From NCBI RefSeq assembly GCF_002156875.1, contig NZ_NCSY01000006.1:62001-126000 (forward strand): 64,000 nt of DNA, given 5' to 3'. Within the stretch, counting starts at the first letter, position 1. Each line of letters begins with the position of its first letter. Below the pieces are notes generated by a model. It had not been told where the DNA came from. It was given only the letters and a program-made list of their open reading frames with translations, and did no database searches. Positions 27,927 to 36,034 of the stretch are shown piece by piece. The position numbers and the translations under genes are program-made. Origin of the DNA: Bacillus sp. EAC (GTDB lineage: Bacteria; Bacillota; Bacilli; Bacillales; Bacillaceae_G).

Positions 27927-28808
27927 ATGAAAACGAAAGTTCTATTAAATAATCGCATTGTCGATTTAAAATCAGCAAGTATCAATATTTTAGATCGAGG
28001 TTACCAATTTGGAGATGGAGTCTATGAAGTTATTCGTTTCTATAACAAGTCTTTCTTTGAACTAGAGGCGCATTTAATCCGATTGAAGGAAAGCTGTGAA
28101 AAAATATTAATTCCTTTTAAAATGCATATAAAGAAACTCGAAAGTGATTTAGTGTATTTAATGAACACTTGTGACTACAATAACGGCTATGTTTACATTC
28201 AGATAAGTCGAGGGGTCATGGATCGAAACCATATATATCAAGAAGAATCTAACCTAAAGCCACAGTTGATTGCTTATACAGTAAAAGAGGATAAAAGACC
28301 AATACAACAAATGGAAAAAGGAATTGCTGGATATATTACAAATGACATTCGATGGCTCCGCTGTGATATTAAAAGTTTAAATTTACTTGGCAGTGTGCTT
28401 ACTAAAAACGAAGCCTATTCAAAAGGGGCAAAAGAAGCAATTTTACACAGAGATGGTGTTGTTACAGAAGGTTCTGCTACAAATGTTTTTATGGTTAAGG
28501 ATTCTGTTTTGTATACTCATCCTGCAAATAACTTGATTCTAAATGGAATCACTAGACGAGTCATAATTGATATCGCTAAGAATGAGGGTATAGAAGTAAA
28601 AGAAACTGCTTTTACAATCGATCAATTACTCAAAGCTGACGAAGCATTTACCTCTGCTTCTGTTTCTGAAATTTGCCCTATTGTTTCTCTTATATTAGAT
28701 GATAAAACGTATACTGTAAGTACTGGAAAACGTGGTGCTATCACAGAAAGAATTCAAGATGCTTATACTAATTTAATTGAAAAAATCCCTCAGGATTTTC
28801 ATATGTAA
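27927..28808 (+). CDS. dat: D-amino acid aminotransferase
   Basis: PLP enzyme that interconverts D-Ala/2-oxoglutarate and pyruvate/D-Glu for peptidoglycan. 293 residues of class IV: DRGYQFGDGVYEVIRFY at the start, PLP lysine about K149 in RWLRCDIKSLNLLGSVL, the motif EGSATNVF, and NLILNGITRR. The surroundings of the lysine match the thermophilic Bacillus D-amino-acid enzyme. SD GGAGTGAG. Divergent from the RmlD-like gene; a terminator follows. Confidence 0.9.
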   Translation: MKTKVLLNNRIVDLKSASINILDRGYQFGDGVYEVIRFYNKSFFELEAHLIRLKESCEKILIPFKMHIKKLESDLVYLMNTCDYNNGYVYIQISRGVMDRNHIYQEESNLKPQLIAYTVKEDKRPIQQMEKGIAGYITNDIRWLRCDIKSLNLLGSVLTKNEAYSKGAKEAILHRDGVVTEGSATNVFMVKDSVLYTHPANNLILNGITRRVIIDIAKNEGIEVKETAFTIDQLLKADEAFTSASVSEICPIVSLILDDKTYTVSTGKRGAITERIQDAYTNLIEKIPQDFHM

Positions 28809-28833
28809 AAAAGGATACTATTCGCATCCTTTT
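28808..28833 (+). terminator. Terminator of dat
   Basis: AAAAGGAT-ACTATTCGC-ATCCTTTT stem-loop right after the stop, sharing its loop sequence with the next terminator. Confidence 0.8.
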
Positions 28834-28872
28834 AGTCTAAATCTTGTATTTAGGGGAAATTATCTACACATT

Positions 28873-28903
28873 AAAAGGGATGCTATTCGCATCCCTTTTT
28901 TGA
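28873..28903 (-). terminator. Terminator of the YhaQP-like operon
   Basis: AAAAGGGAT-GCTATTCGC-ATCCCTTTT stem-loop directly after the permease stop, near-copy of the dat terminator 60 bp away. Confidence 0.8.
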
Positions 28904-30133
28904 TTATTGTCTTTTTAGAAGTCTTCCTACGTCTTTCCATTTTACCTTTTCGCTGTAATACATTACTCCGTTTACATAGATACGACTAGCAACTCTAGTT
29001 AAAATTGCAATCGTAACGACTAAAATGATAATACTTGCACTTACCTCAAAGAAGTTCATTTCACCACTCACAAAACGCGAGAATGCTACTAGAGGAGCAA
29101 AAAATGGTATATACGAGCTTATTTGTACAAATGTACCATTTGGATTCACTAATGCATTTATGCTAATGAAAAATGCTGCTACTACTAAAATTGTAAGAGG
29201 CATCAATACCATTTGAAGCTCTTCTGTTCTAGAAACGACAGATCCAATTGCTGCGTAAAGCAAGCCATAGATAAAATAACCTAAGAGGAAGTAAACAACA
29301 AAGGCTACAATTGTTGCAAAGCTTAATGAGTCCAAATTAATTTTAGTCCCAAAAAATGATAAAGCATCAAGATTAACCCAATCTAATAGATAAGCAAACA
29401 AAAATCCTATTCCTAAAACACCTAATTGTACACATGCTACACAAAATACTGCGATTACTCGACCGTATAATGTCACGACAGGGCTAACTTTAGGTAATAA
29501 AACTTCCATTACTCTTGATGATTTTTCAGCAACGATCCCTGTAGCAATTGAATTCCCATAAATTAATAGAAACATATATAATAAAAATCCAAAAAAGTAT
29601 GCTATTCCGAATGTAGCCATAGGATCCTTTAGTACTTCTTCGTTCACTTCTACTTTTTGTAATAATTTTGTAGCTGCTTCAGGAGAAAGTTTAAGATCTT
29701 GAGCAGTTTTCGTTAAATAATTTTGCTGTAGTGTCATATTTAGACTAGAAATGACTTCATTATTTGAAAACTTTTTATATGTATATTGAACAGTCGGAAC
29801 ATCGTTTTTTTCTGAAATAACAATTAAACCATCTTTAGTTTCATCAGATACTTGTTTTTTTATCTCTTTTTCTTGATTTGGATCAGCTTGCTCTATTGTT
29901 GCTGTTTTTATTAAATTGGACAAACTCCTCTTATCTAATTTGTAGCTTGCCGTCTCATTTATAATAACAATTTTATCCTTCTCTTCTTTACCTTTTTCAG
30001 AAGTCGCAAAGTATTTCTGTATTCCAAATAACCCTACAACTAATACAAATAAGATTACACTCATAATCATAGTTGCTTTTGCCATTAACCCTTCACGTAA
30101 ATGAAATAAAAAGACCGTTTTAAATTTATTCAT
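28904..30133 (-). CDS. yhaP: ABC transporter permease (YhaP/NatB-like)
   Basis: 409 residues of the ABC-2 type: one N-terminal membrane helix (about 18-40), a large extracytoplasmic domain (about 45-175, K/E rich), then five or so C-terminal helices. This architecture matches YhaP and NatB, exporter permeases with a suggested role in Na+ or peptide efflux. The ATG follows the ATPase stop without any gap (TAAATG), so the two are translated together. Confidence 0.8.
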   Translation of the reverse strand: MNKFKTVFLFHLREGLMAKATMIMSVILFVLVVGLFGIQKYFATSEKGKEEKDKIVIINETASYKLDKRSLSNLIKTATIEQADPNQEKEIKKQVSDETKDGLIVISEKNDVPTVQYTYKKFSNNEVISSLNMTLQQNYLTKTAQDLKLSPEAATKLLQKVEVNEEVLKDPMATFGIAYFFGFLLYMFLLIYGNSIATGIVAEKSSRVMEVLLPKVSPVVTLYGRVIAVFCVACVQLGVLGIGFLFAYLLDWVNLDALSFFGTKINLDSLSFATIVAFVVYFLLGYFIYGLLYAAIGSVVSRTEELQMVLMPLTILVVAAFFISINALVNPNGTFVQISSYIPFFAPLVAFSRFVSGEMNFFEVSASIIILVVTIAILTRVASRIYVNGVMYYSEKVKWKDVGRLLKRQ

Positions 30134-31018
30134 TTATTTCGCCCTCTCAATAAAGATATCATTTAGTGTTGGTTCTAATAATTGGAATTTTCGAATAGAA
30201 CCTACTTCTGACTTGATATGATTTAAAATGTTAAATGCTTCTTCATCACTTTTAACCTTTACATATATTCCTAGTTGTTTACTTTCAAAATTAATTTCAA
30301 GTGAGTTTAAGATATTCTTAGTCGAATCAATATCTTCAAGTATTAAATTTCGATATCCATACTCTTCTTTTAAACTAGTTAAGCTTCCTTCAGCTACTAC
30401 ATTTCCATTTTTCAAAATACAAACATGCTCACAGAATGCTTCCACTTGATCCATTCGATGACTAGATAATACAATTGTCTTTCCTTTTTTAATTTCTTCA
30501 GAAAGAATGGTTGCCATTAATTCTGCGTTAACTGGATCTAATCCACTAAATGGTTCATCTAAAATAATTAACTCTGGGTTATGTAATAGCGTTACAATTA
30601 ACTGGATTTTTTGCTGATTCCCTTTCGAAAGCTCTCCAGCTTTTTTATGACGATAGTGTGGTATTTCTAACCTTTCTAACCAATAAGTTATCGCTTCATC
30701 TAGCTCTTTGTTCGACATTCCTTCCAATTTCCCAAAGTATTTAAGCTGGTCTACTACCTTACTTTTTGTATATAATCCTCTTTCTTCAGGTAGATAGCCT
30801 ACTTTTACTTTTGAAGATTGAAACGACCTTCCATTCCATTTCATTTCCCCACTTGTTGGTGTGAGAAGACCTAAAATCATTTTAATCGTAGTAGTTTTGC
30901 CAGCACCATTCCTACCTAATAAACCAAGTACTCTTCCTGTAGGTAAAGATAATGACAATTGATTAACTGCAATCGTTTCACCAAATTTTTTTGACAGTTG
31001 CTCGATTTCTAGTGTCAT
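30134..31018 (-). CDS. yhaQ: ABC transporter ATP-binding protein (YhaQ-like)
   Basis: 294 residues: Walker A GLLGRNGAGKTTTIKMI (about 36-52), signature LSKGNQQKIQL, Walker B LIILDEPFSGLDPVNA, H-loop LSSHRMDQVE, and an extended C-terminal region as in exporters of the NatA/YhaQ type. The start is the ATG at 31018 behind AAAGGAGG. With the permease it forms a two-component exporter; the substrate is not visible. Confidence 0.85.
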   Translation of the reverse strand: MTLEIEQLSKKFGETIAVNQLSLSLPTGRVLGLLGRNGAGKTTTIKMILGLLTPTSGEMKWNGRSFQSSKVKVGYLPEERGLYTKSKVVDQLKYFGKLEGMSNKELDEAITYWLERLEIPHYRHKKAGELSKGNQQKIQLIVTLLHNPELIILDEPFSGLDPVNAELMATILSEEIKKGKTIVLSSHRMDQVEAFCEHVCILKNGNVVAEGSLTSLKEEYGYRNLILEDIDSTKNILNSLEINFESKQLGIYVKVKSDEEAFNILNHIKSEVGSIRKFQLLEPTLNDIFIERAK

Positions 31019-31266
31019 ATATTGGCCTCCTTTAAAAAGCTGTTTATATACATATAGTTTAAGCATACATTTAATTTACCTTTAGCAAAAGGGAAAAAAT
31101 GTAAAATTACAAAAAGTTTTAAACTCCGTTAAAGTTTAAATTTGATACCATTAGACTCCTGCAGAAAAACCAGATTACCAAAATCCATAAAATGGTACTA
31201 ATAAGAAGTCTCGGTGGTTCGTCTCCGGAAACACTAATGATTTTTAACGTAATACATGATGATTAA

Positions 31267-31397
31267 GTTGATTGGAACGGAAGGTGCTTGACACCTGTTG
31301 GAGTTGCGGGAAGGGTGATAGCCCGCAGACGCGAATGGGTCGAGGAGGCTCACCTATCGCCCCACTAAAAAGCAAGCATCCTGGAGTGGAAATCAAC
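31267..31397 (-). repeat. Intergenic repeat, full copy (minus orientation)
   Basis: GTTGATTGGAACGGAAGGTG at the left, GTCGAGGAGGCTCACC inside, AGCAAGCATCCTGGAGTGGA and AATCAAC at the right. It lies in a 461-bp gap upstream of the YhaQ-like gene. The stretch 31120-31260 has a decayed match (AGACTCCTGCAG, GTCTCGGTGG) that may be an older copy. Confidence 0.85.
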
Positions 31398-31439
31398 AAA
31401 GATTCCACTTAAATATAATCAAAGTTTAAAAGAACCCCC

Positions 31440-31471
31440 AAAAAAGAGAATGCCAACTCCAGCATTCTCTA
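31440..31471 (-). terminator. Terminator of the yshE operon
   Basis: AGAGAATGC / GCATTCTCT stem, 8-nt loop and T run on the minus strand after yshE. Confidence 0.85.
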
Positions 31472-31479
31472 AATTTAAA

Positions 31480-31881
31480 TTAATACGAAATACTACCTGA
31501 AATTAATAAACCAACTGTCACACTTAATGTTAATAATAAAATTGCTACTGCAATATTTCCTTCTTCCACCTTTTTTGCAAAAGAAATTTTCGGGAATAAA
31601 ATAAACTCAGCGATCCAATATGTAATCATCTGTGCTACTACACCAAAAAAGCTCCACAAAATGAAATCTGTAAAATTAACTGAGTATTTCGCAGCTGACA
31701 TGATGACAATTGCTAAACCAACTAATTTTCCAGCTAATTTTAATGCAACAGCTATATTTCCATCTTCTAATATCAATTTTTGTTCACTCATTTTAGTTGT
31801 AAAAGTAAAAGCTATAAACCCAATAAATAAAATAATAAGTCCTGTGACTAAATATAATAATGTACTTAAAATACTATCCAT
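31480..31881 (-). CDS. yshE: DUF350 family membrane protein
   Basis: 133 residues with four hydrophobic helices in two related halves (each contains an EDGNIAVA / EEGNIAVA segment followed by a helix), the hallmark of DUF350 (E. coli YjfL, B. subtilis YshE). Position upstream of mutS2 and downstream of the fatty-acid block matches yshE. It is the last gene of a three-gene operon with the ATP-grasp ligase (29-bp gap) and the lipoprotein. Function unknown; a membrane partner for the ligase is likely from conserved gene neighbourhood. Confidence 0.85.
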   Translation of the reverse strand: MDSILSTLLYLVTGLIILFIGFIAFTFTTKMSEQKLILEDGNIAVALKLAGKLVGLAIVIMSAAKYSVNFTDFILWSFFGVVAQMITYWIAEFILFPKISFAKKVEEGNIAVAILLLTLSVTVGLLISGSISY

Positions 31882-31910
31882 TTACAAACTCATCTCCTAA
31901 TACTATGTTT

Positions 31911-33161
31911 TTATTTTTCTTCTAAATGCTCGATCAATCCAACTGGTAAAAAACAACTTTCATTACCTGTTATAAGATTTCCTGCACGAACGCCAATCGC
32001 ACCAGCTTCTTCTTTAATAAGAAAACTTCCTACTAAAATATGTAACTCTATTAATCCTTCAGGAGTCATCACTTTTTTCTTAGGTAATGGCGCAAACTGC
32101 TGATATACCATCACTTGATTTTGATAGGTATTCTGCTTACTTTGCTGATTACAATCACCATCTATTATTCTTATTGTATCTCCCTCACGTCCAAAAGCTG
32201 GCTTCTCAACGTACGCAAGATTATTTTCAATAAAATAATCCGGTTCTAGGTAAGTTGGTAAAAAGTGCTTCTCAATAATGTTATGTTCTTCACTTGTAAA
32301 TAAATCTGAGCCTTCAGTATGCAGGTTCCAAATTAATGATTGAACTGCCTTTGATTGAAGTAAAAAGGAAGATATTGGATTTAGAATAATTAACTTTCCA
32401 CTTTTTACAAGCTCTAATAAGGCCAAGCCAATTAAAGTCCCATCTGGAGATTTATCTAACTCCATATGTTCAAGTGGATAAGTTTGTCGATAAAGAACGT
32501 GGATCTGTTCGCCATTTGGAGTAAATAGCCCTTTATTTTCAATGATCTGTAATTCAACTAGTGGCACTAACTGACTCTCACCATGATACAGAGATTGTAG
32601 ATATTGTGTTGTTTTCCAATCCTCCTCATGATCACCATGAGCTGTAAATACTACAATTGGTTTTTCTAGTCTATTAATACTTTTTGATATGACTTGATTT
32701 AAAACGTTTGATAATTGTTTTTCACTTTTCCCGTTCGGATTTTCCACATTAAAATGCTCTGATACAAATCCATTTACATGATGAGTCTCCATAATAAATG
32801 TAGGTGTGTCACTGTTACATTCGAAATGTTTCCATCCGTCAACAGTTTGAACAAGGTCAATTCTTCTAATAATCCCTTCGCTTTCCATCGTTTTTTGACG
32901 TAGAAAAGGTACAATTTCCTTCGAATATCCAAGTAAATAGAATATATCATCTGGAAGTTGCCTCATTAAACGAGCAGTTTTATCGTAAATTTCCCCAATT
33001 TGTTCAGTAATTATATGAATTTCTTCGACTTCTAATTTTGTTATTGGATAAATATCTAATAGAGCATAATACGTATTTTGTAAATCAGCCCAAAAATCGG
33101 GAAGTCTTTTATAAAATTCTTCTCGACTTCGCTGATGTTTTTTTAAATTGGATTTATCCAT
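31911..33161 (-). CDS. Glutathionylspermidine synthase-like ATP-grasp ligase
   Basis: 416 residues of the GSP_synth family (E. coli YgiC/YjfC type, without the amidase domain). Recognisable blocks: HFECNSDTPTFIMET, VVFTAHGDHEEDWKTTQYL, YVEKPAFGREGDTIRII (ATP-binding lysine and GREG loop), VMVYQQFAPLP and GAIGVRAGNLITGNESCFLP. The enzyme should form an amide bond using ATP; the true substrates of YgiC/YjfC-type proteins are not known. It starts 2 bp after the lipoprotein stop, so the two are translationally coupled. Confidence 0.85.
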   Translation of the reverse strand: MDKSNLKKHQRSREEFYKRLPDFWADLQNTYYALLDIYPITKLEVEEIHIITEQIGEIYDKTARLMRQLPDDIFYLLGYSKEIVPFLRQKTMESEGIIRRIDLVQTVDGWKHFECNSDTPTFIMETHHVNGFVSEHFNVENPNGKSEKQLSNVLNQVISKSINRLEKPIVVFTAHGDHEEDWKTTQYLQSLYHGESQLVPLVELQIIENKGLFTPNGEQIHVLYRQTYPLEHMELDKSPDGTLIGLALLELVKSGKLIILNPISSFLLQSKAVQSLIWNLHTEGSDLFTSEEHNIIEKHFLPTYLEPDYFIENNLAYVEKPAFGREGDTIRIIDGDCNQQSKQNTYQNQVMVYQQFAPLPKKKVMTPEGLIELHILVGSFLIKEEAGAIGVRAGNLITGNESCFLPVGLIEHLEEK

Positions 33162-33163
33162 TC

Positions 33164-33520
33164 TTAACCACCAAATCCCCCAAACGATCCTTTACCAAAA
33201 CCACCTTTAGAAGATGAACTATGACCAGCAAATTTACTAGAGGTTTTATAGCTTTTATATGAACTGCTTCCATGTAATGACTTTCTCGAGGGATAAAAAA
33301 ATCCTCCATGGTAATAACTGTGATAATGGGAACTAGTACTGTCATCACATACCCAAACACCTTCATCATCATCAAACTCCCAATCACGGCAATCATCATT
33401 TTGAGGCTTATCTGGTCTATCTGCAGTTTGTGACGAACCACAACCTGCTAATGAAGTTACTACTATTCCTCCTGTTAGTGCAACACTAACTTTTTTCATT
33501 AATAATGATGTTTTAGACAT
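33164..33520 (-). CDS. Lipoprotein with acidic centre and Ser/Gly-rich tail (YgiB/YjfM-like)
   Basis: 118 residues. N-terminal lipoprotein signal VALTGGIVVTSLAGCGSS (lipobox LAGC, Cys about 27), an acidic Cys-containing stretch (NDDCRDWEFDDDEGVWVCDD), a His/Tyr-rich piece (SSHYHSYYHGGFFYP), then a Ser/Lys/Gly tail ending GKGSFGGFGG. The lipobox plus S/G-rich C-terminus beside a YgiC-type ligase recalls E. coli YgiB/YjfM (DUF1190), but the sequence is diverged. The ATG at 33520 follows AGAGGAG. First gene of the operon; its tail may be the ligase substrate (inference). Confidence 0.75.
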   Translation of the reverse strand: MSKTSLLMKKVSVALTGGIVVTSLAGCGSSQTADRPDKPQNDDCRDWEFDDDEGVWVCDDSTSSHYHSYYHGGFFYPSRKSLHGSSSYKSYKTSSKFAGHSSSSKGGFGKGSFGGFGG

Positions 33521-33766
33521 ACGTATCTCCTCTTTATGATTAAAGTTATTCACTACTATAGTAAACTATCTTATCTCTTAAAGTATATAAAAAGTATGAT
33601 TCAATTTAACGATATTTTAATTATTTCAGTGATTTCTTTTACCCATTGTAGCAACTTGAAATGCCACTTCCAAAACTTCCCCTCATCATGAAATAAATTC
33701 ATACTTCCCTATCCTAAAGTGTGTTATATAATTATGTATATACAAATATTAAAGGAGTTTGAACTT

Positions 33767-34207
33767 ATGTTTAATACAAACAACATATTTGTTCTTGAAT
33801 ATAGATTAATCGATGGTGATCTAATTCGACCAATCTATCATTTTCCATTTTTATCTAAAGTACAAATTTTTACTAGAAGACATTGTGATTATTTTATTTT
33901 AAATGGTTTCGTTTATGAAAATAGAGGATCATATATTGAAAATGATCGGTATGTAATTGAAGTTATTGGATCAGAGATAGAAAACACCCCGTTTTACCAG
34001 GTTAAGAGGCCAATCGGAATTGAAATAAGGGATGTAGATACTTTTGAAGAAATCCATTTTTTTGAAAGTGAAGATGAGCTGGATCTATACTCATGGTTGC
34101 AATCAACTTATATTACAATCAATAATCAAATTTATGAACAAACTTCAAATGAAGTCGATCAAGACCGTGATACATATGTAATGTACGTCAAACCTTTTAC
34201 TGATTAA
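33767..34207 (+). CDS. Protein of unknown function
   Basis: 146 residues, no signal or membrane segment, acidic (many D and E) and rich in I, Y and F, with alternating beta-like stretches (VLEYRLIDGDLIRPIYHFPF; RYVIEVIGSEIENTPFYQV). The start is the ATG at 33767, nine bases after AAAGGAG; a longer upstream frame lacks an SD. It is divergent from the lipoprotein operon and followed by a terminator. No family recognised. Confidence 0.65.
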   Translation: MFNTNNIFVLEYRLIDGDLIRPIYHFPFLSKVQIFTRRHCDYFILNGFVYENRGSYIENDRYVIEVIGSEIENTPFYQVKRPIGIEIRDVDTFEEIHFFESEDELDLYSWLQSTYITINNQIYEQTSNEVDQDRDTYVMYVKPFTD

Positions 34208-34208
34208 A

Positions 34209-34253
34209 AAAATGGAGCTACCAAGCCTACTAAAAAGGTAGCTCCATTTTTTG
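34209..34253 (+). terminator. Terminator
   Basis: AAAAAATGGAGCTACC / GGTAGCTCCATTTTTT stem after the unknown gene. Confidence 0.85.
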
Positions 34254-34295
34254 CTATTTTCGTAAACTTTGATGCAAGTAAACATTGAGACCTGT

Positions 34296-34384
34296 AGATT
34301 TCCACTCCAGAATGCTCACTTTCCATGGGACGGCGGTGAGCTCATGAAATCAAGTATGTAGGGTCTCATCTTCCGCTTCAATCA
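34296..34384 (+). repeat. Intergenic repeat, shortened copy (plus orientation)
   Basis: TAGATTTCCACTCCAGAATG, CTCACTTTCCATGGGACGGC, GGTGAGCTC, AGGGTCTCATCTTCCGCTTC, AATCA. The ACTCCCACAGGAGTCTCGC segment is missing, which shortens it by about 40 bp. Confidence 0.75.
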
Positions 34385-34449
34385 TTTTCTATATTAACCG
34401 AATACTTAAACGAAACCTTAAAAAACAAAAATCTTTTAGAGGAAAGCCA

Positions 34450-34905
34450 TTATAAAACTTGTTCAAGCTTGATTAAATCTTTGCATTGAATTCCATTTTC
34501 CCATATCTCATCTTTATAATTTTTAATAAAGAAATCTTTGAAAATATTCGATATTTGAAATCCACATTTTTTATATAAGGCTAACTGTAATGTACTTGAG
34601 TTCCCAGTACATATAAAAATTTTTGAATAACCAAGTATTTTAGCTTCTTTAATCCCAAAATTTATTAATTTTTTTCCAAAACCTCTTCCCTGAAACGAGG
34701 ATTCAATTGCAATATTCTTAATCTCAACTTCTTCTTTAGAAATTTCAAATAAAACAATAATCCCCATTAATGAATTATCTTCTAAAACTTCATAAATCTT
34801 ACTTTTATGAATATACATCTCTACCATTTTTTTTGACGGATCAGCTAGTAATAAGAGACTCCAATGTTTATTTGTAAGATTTTTAGTTTTATTTATTGTT
34901 AACAT
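34450..34905 (-). CDS. GNAT family N-acetyltransferase (YvbK-like)
   Basis: 151 residues. Core EIKNIAIESSFQGRGFGKKLINFGIKEA holds the CoA loop Q-G-R-G-F-G, followed by IFICTGNSSTLQLALYKKCGFQ. The overall pattern resembles B. subtilis YvbK. The start is the ATG at 34905 (TAGGA upstream); another ATG two codons earlier is too near the SD. 8 bp upstream of it ends the esterase gene, so both are probably co-transcribed. Substrate unknown. Confidence 0.75.
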   Translation of the reverse strand: MLTINKTKNLTNKHWSLLLLADPSKKMVEMYIHKSKIYEVLEDNSLMGIIVLFEISKEEVEIKNIAIESSFQGRGFGKKLINFGIKEAKILGYSKIFICTGNSSTLQLALYKKCGFQISNIFKDFFIKNYKDEIWENGIQCKDLIKLEQVL

Positions 34906-34918
34906 GACCATTCCTACT

Positions 34919-35785
34919 TTATTTTTTTAATCTAGCTTTTAAAAAATTAATCGTATCATTTGTAGACTTCTGGATGGAAAGATTCGTAAATCCATGATTT
35001 CCGTTTTTTAATGCGATTAAGGTTACTTTTTTGGGATTTTTTTTAGCAAACTTCTCTGATTGACTAAAAGGAACTAGTGCGTCTCCCGTCCCATGAACAA
35101 TAAAGATTGGAATTTTTGCTTGTTTAACATATTGGATTGGGCTCATACGATTATATTCATCTGTCATTTGCTCAACCGTACTATTCATGTAGCTTTCAAC
35201 TATTTCAGTACTTTTCAAGGAAGGTGATTGATGCATAGTCGTTAGATCTGAAATGGGATACCAGGCTATAATATAATTAATTTTATTTTGTATGTCTGGT
35301 TGAAGACCAGTCAATAACGCTAAGTGCCCTCCAGCAGATGCACCAGCAAGACCAATTTGCTTTCGATCGATACCTAATTCAGCTGAATTTTTATAAATAA
35401 AATTGATTGCCGATTTTACATCTCGTACAGGATAATTATACGAATATTCTTTTTGAGAATATAGGGTATAGTCAATGCTAATTGCAGTGTAACCGTCTTT
35501 TACAATTTCGTTAAATATTGTTTTCCAGCGTTTATTTAATTCTTTACTTCCGTATCTCCAAGATCCACCGTGTACAAAAATCAATGCAGGAGAAGGTCCA
35601 TGATAATTTTTAGAACGGTATAGATCAAAGGTTTCCGGAAGTTCAACTGGATTAGTGTAGCGTACATTCCTTTGAACAATTATATCTTTATTCTCTTTAA
35701 TCTGTTTCGGTGGATTATGTTGAAACAAATTAATGCCTACAAACGCAACGACAAAGATGATTAACGCTATAATGCCTTTCTTCAA
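34919..35785 (-). CDS. Membrane-anchored alpha/beta hydrolase (esterase)
   Basis: About 288 residues. N-terminal signal anchor (GIIALIIFVVAFVGINLF), then an alpha/beta hydrolase of the BD-FAE/esterase-lipase type: oxyanion motif FVHGGSW, nucleophile GLAGASAGGHLALL (G-x-S-x-G), acid in VHGTGDALVP and His in KNGNHGF. The active domain would be outside the membrane. The start is set at a TTG at 35785, eight bases after AAAGGTGA; a GTG four codons earlier overlaps the SD. Substrate unknown. Confidence 0.8.
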   Translation of the reverse strand: MKKGIIALIIFVVAFVGINLFQHNPPKQIKENKDIIVQRNVRYTNPVELPETFDLYRSKNYHGPSPALIFVHGGSWRYGSKELNKRWKTIFNEIVKDGYTAISIDYTLYSQKEYSYNYPVRDVKSAINFIYKNSAELGIDRKQIGLAGASAGGHLALLTGLQPDIQNKINYIIAWYPISDLTTMHQSPSLKSTEIVESYMNSTVEQMTDEYNRMSPIQYVKQAKIPIFIVHGTGDALVPFSQSEKFAKKNPKKVTLIALKNGNHGFTNLSIQKSTNDTINFLKARLKK

Positions 35786-35923
35786 CTTCCATTTCACCTT
35801 TCTTCATATACTAAAAAGAGACTTACTAAATTATGAGTTCTCTATCAATTTTATGTAGTAATACTAATTTATACTCTACATAAACCGTTAGAAATCACAT
35901 AATTTAGCAGCCTCTAAATTTGA

Positions 35924-36007
35924 TTATTTAATGACTGTTACGTATAAAATTCCCCATAACAGAAACACAGCACATACGCCGAATAATATTTTAGCCAACT
36001 TTTCCAT
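35924..36007 (-). CDS. 27-residue single-pass membrane peptide
   Basis: MEKLAKILFGVCAVFLLWGI followed by LYVTVIK: a short basic start, then one hydrophobic helix of about 20 residues. The second of two adjacent ATG codons lies 7 bp after AAAGGGG, an excellent SD for such a small frame. It sits 27 bp past the mutS2 stop on the same strand, so could be in the mutS2 transcript. Small, so chance is possible; the SD and composition favour a real gene. Confidence 0.55.
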   Translation of the reverse strand: MEKLAKILFGVCAVFLLWGILYVTVIK

Positions 36008-36034
36008 CATTGAACCCCTTTAGATCATATAACC

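Noticed and set aside
33154-33441. 95-codon minus-strand frame overlapping the lipoprotein
   Set aside because: The other frame has a lipobox, SD and coupling to the ligase; this one has none.
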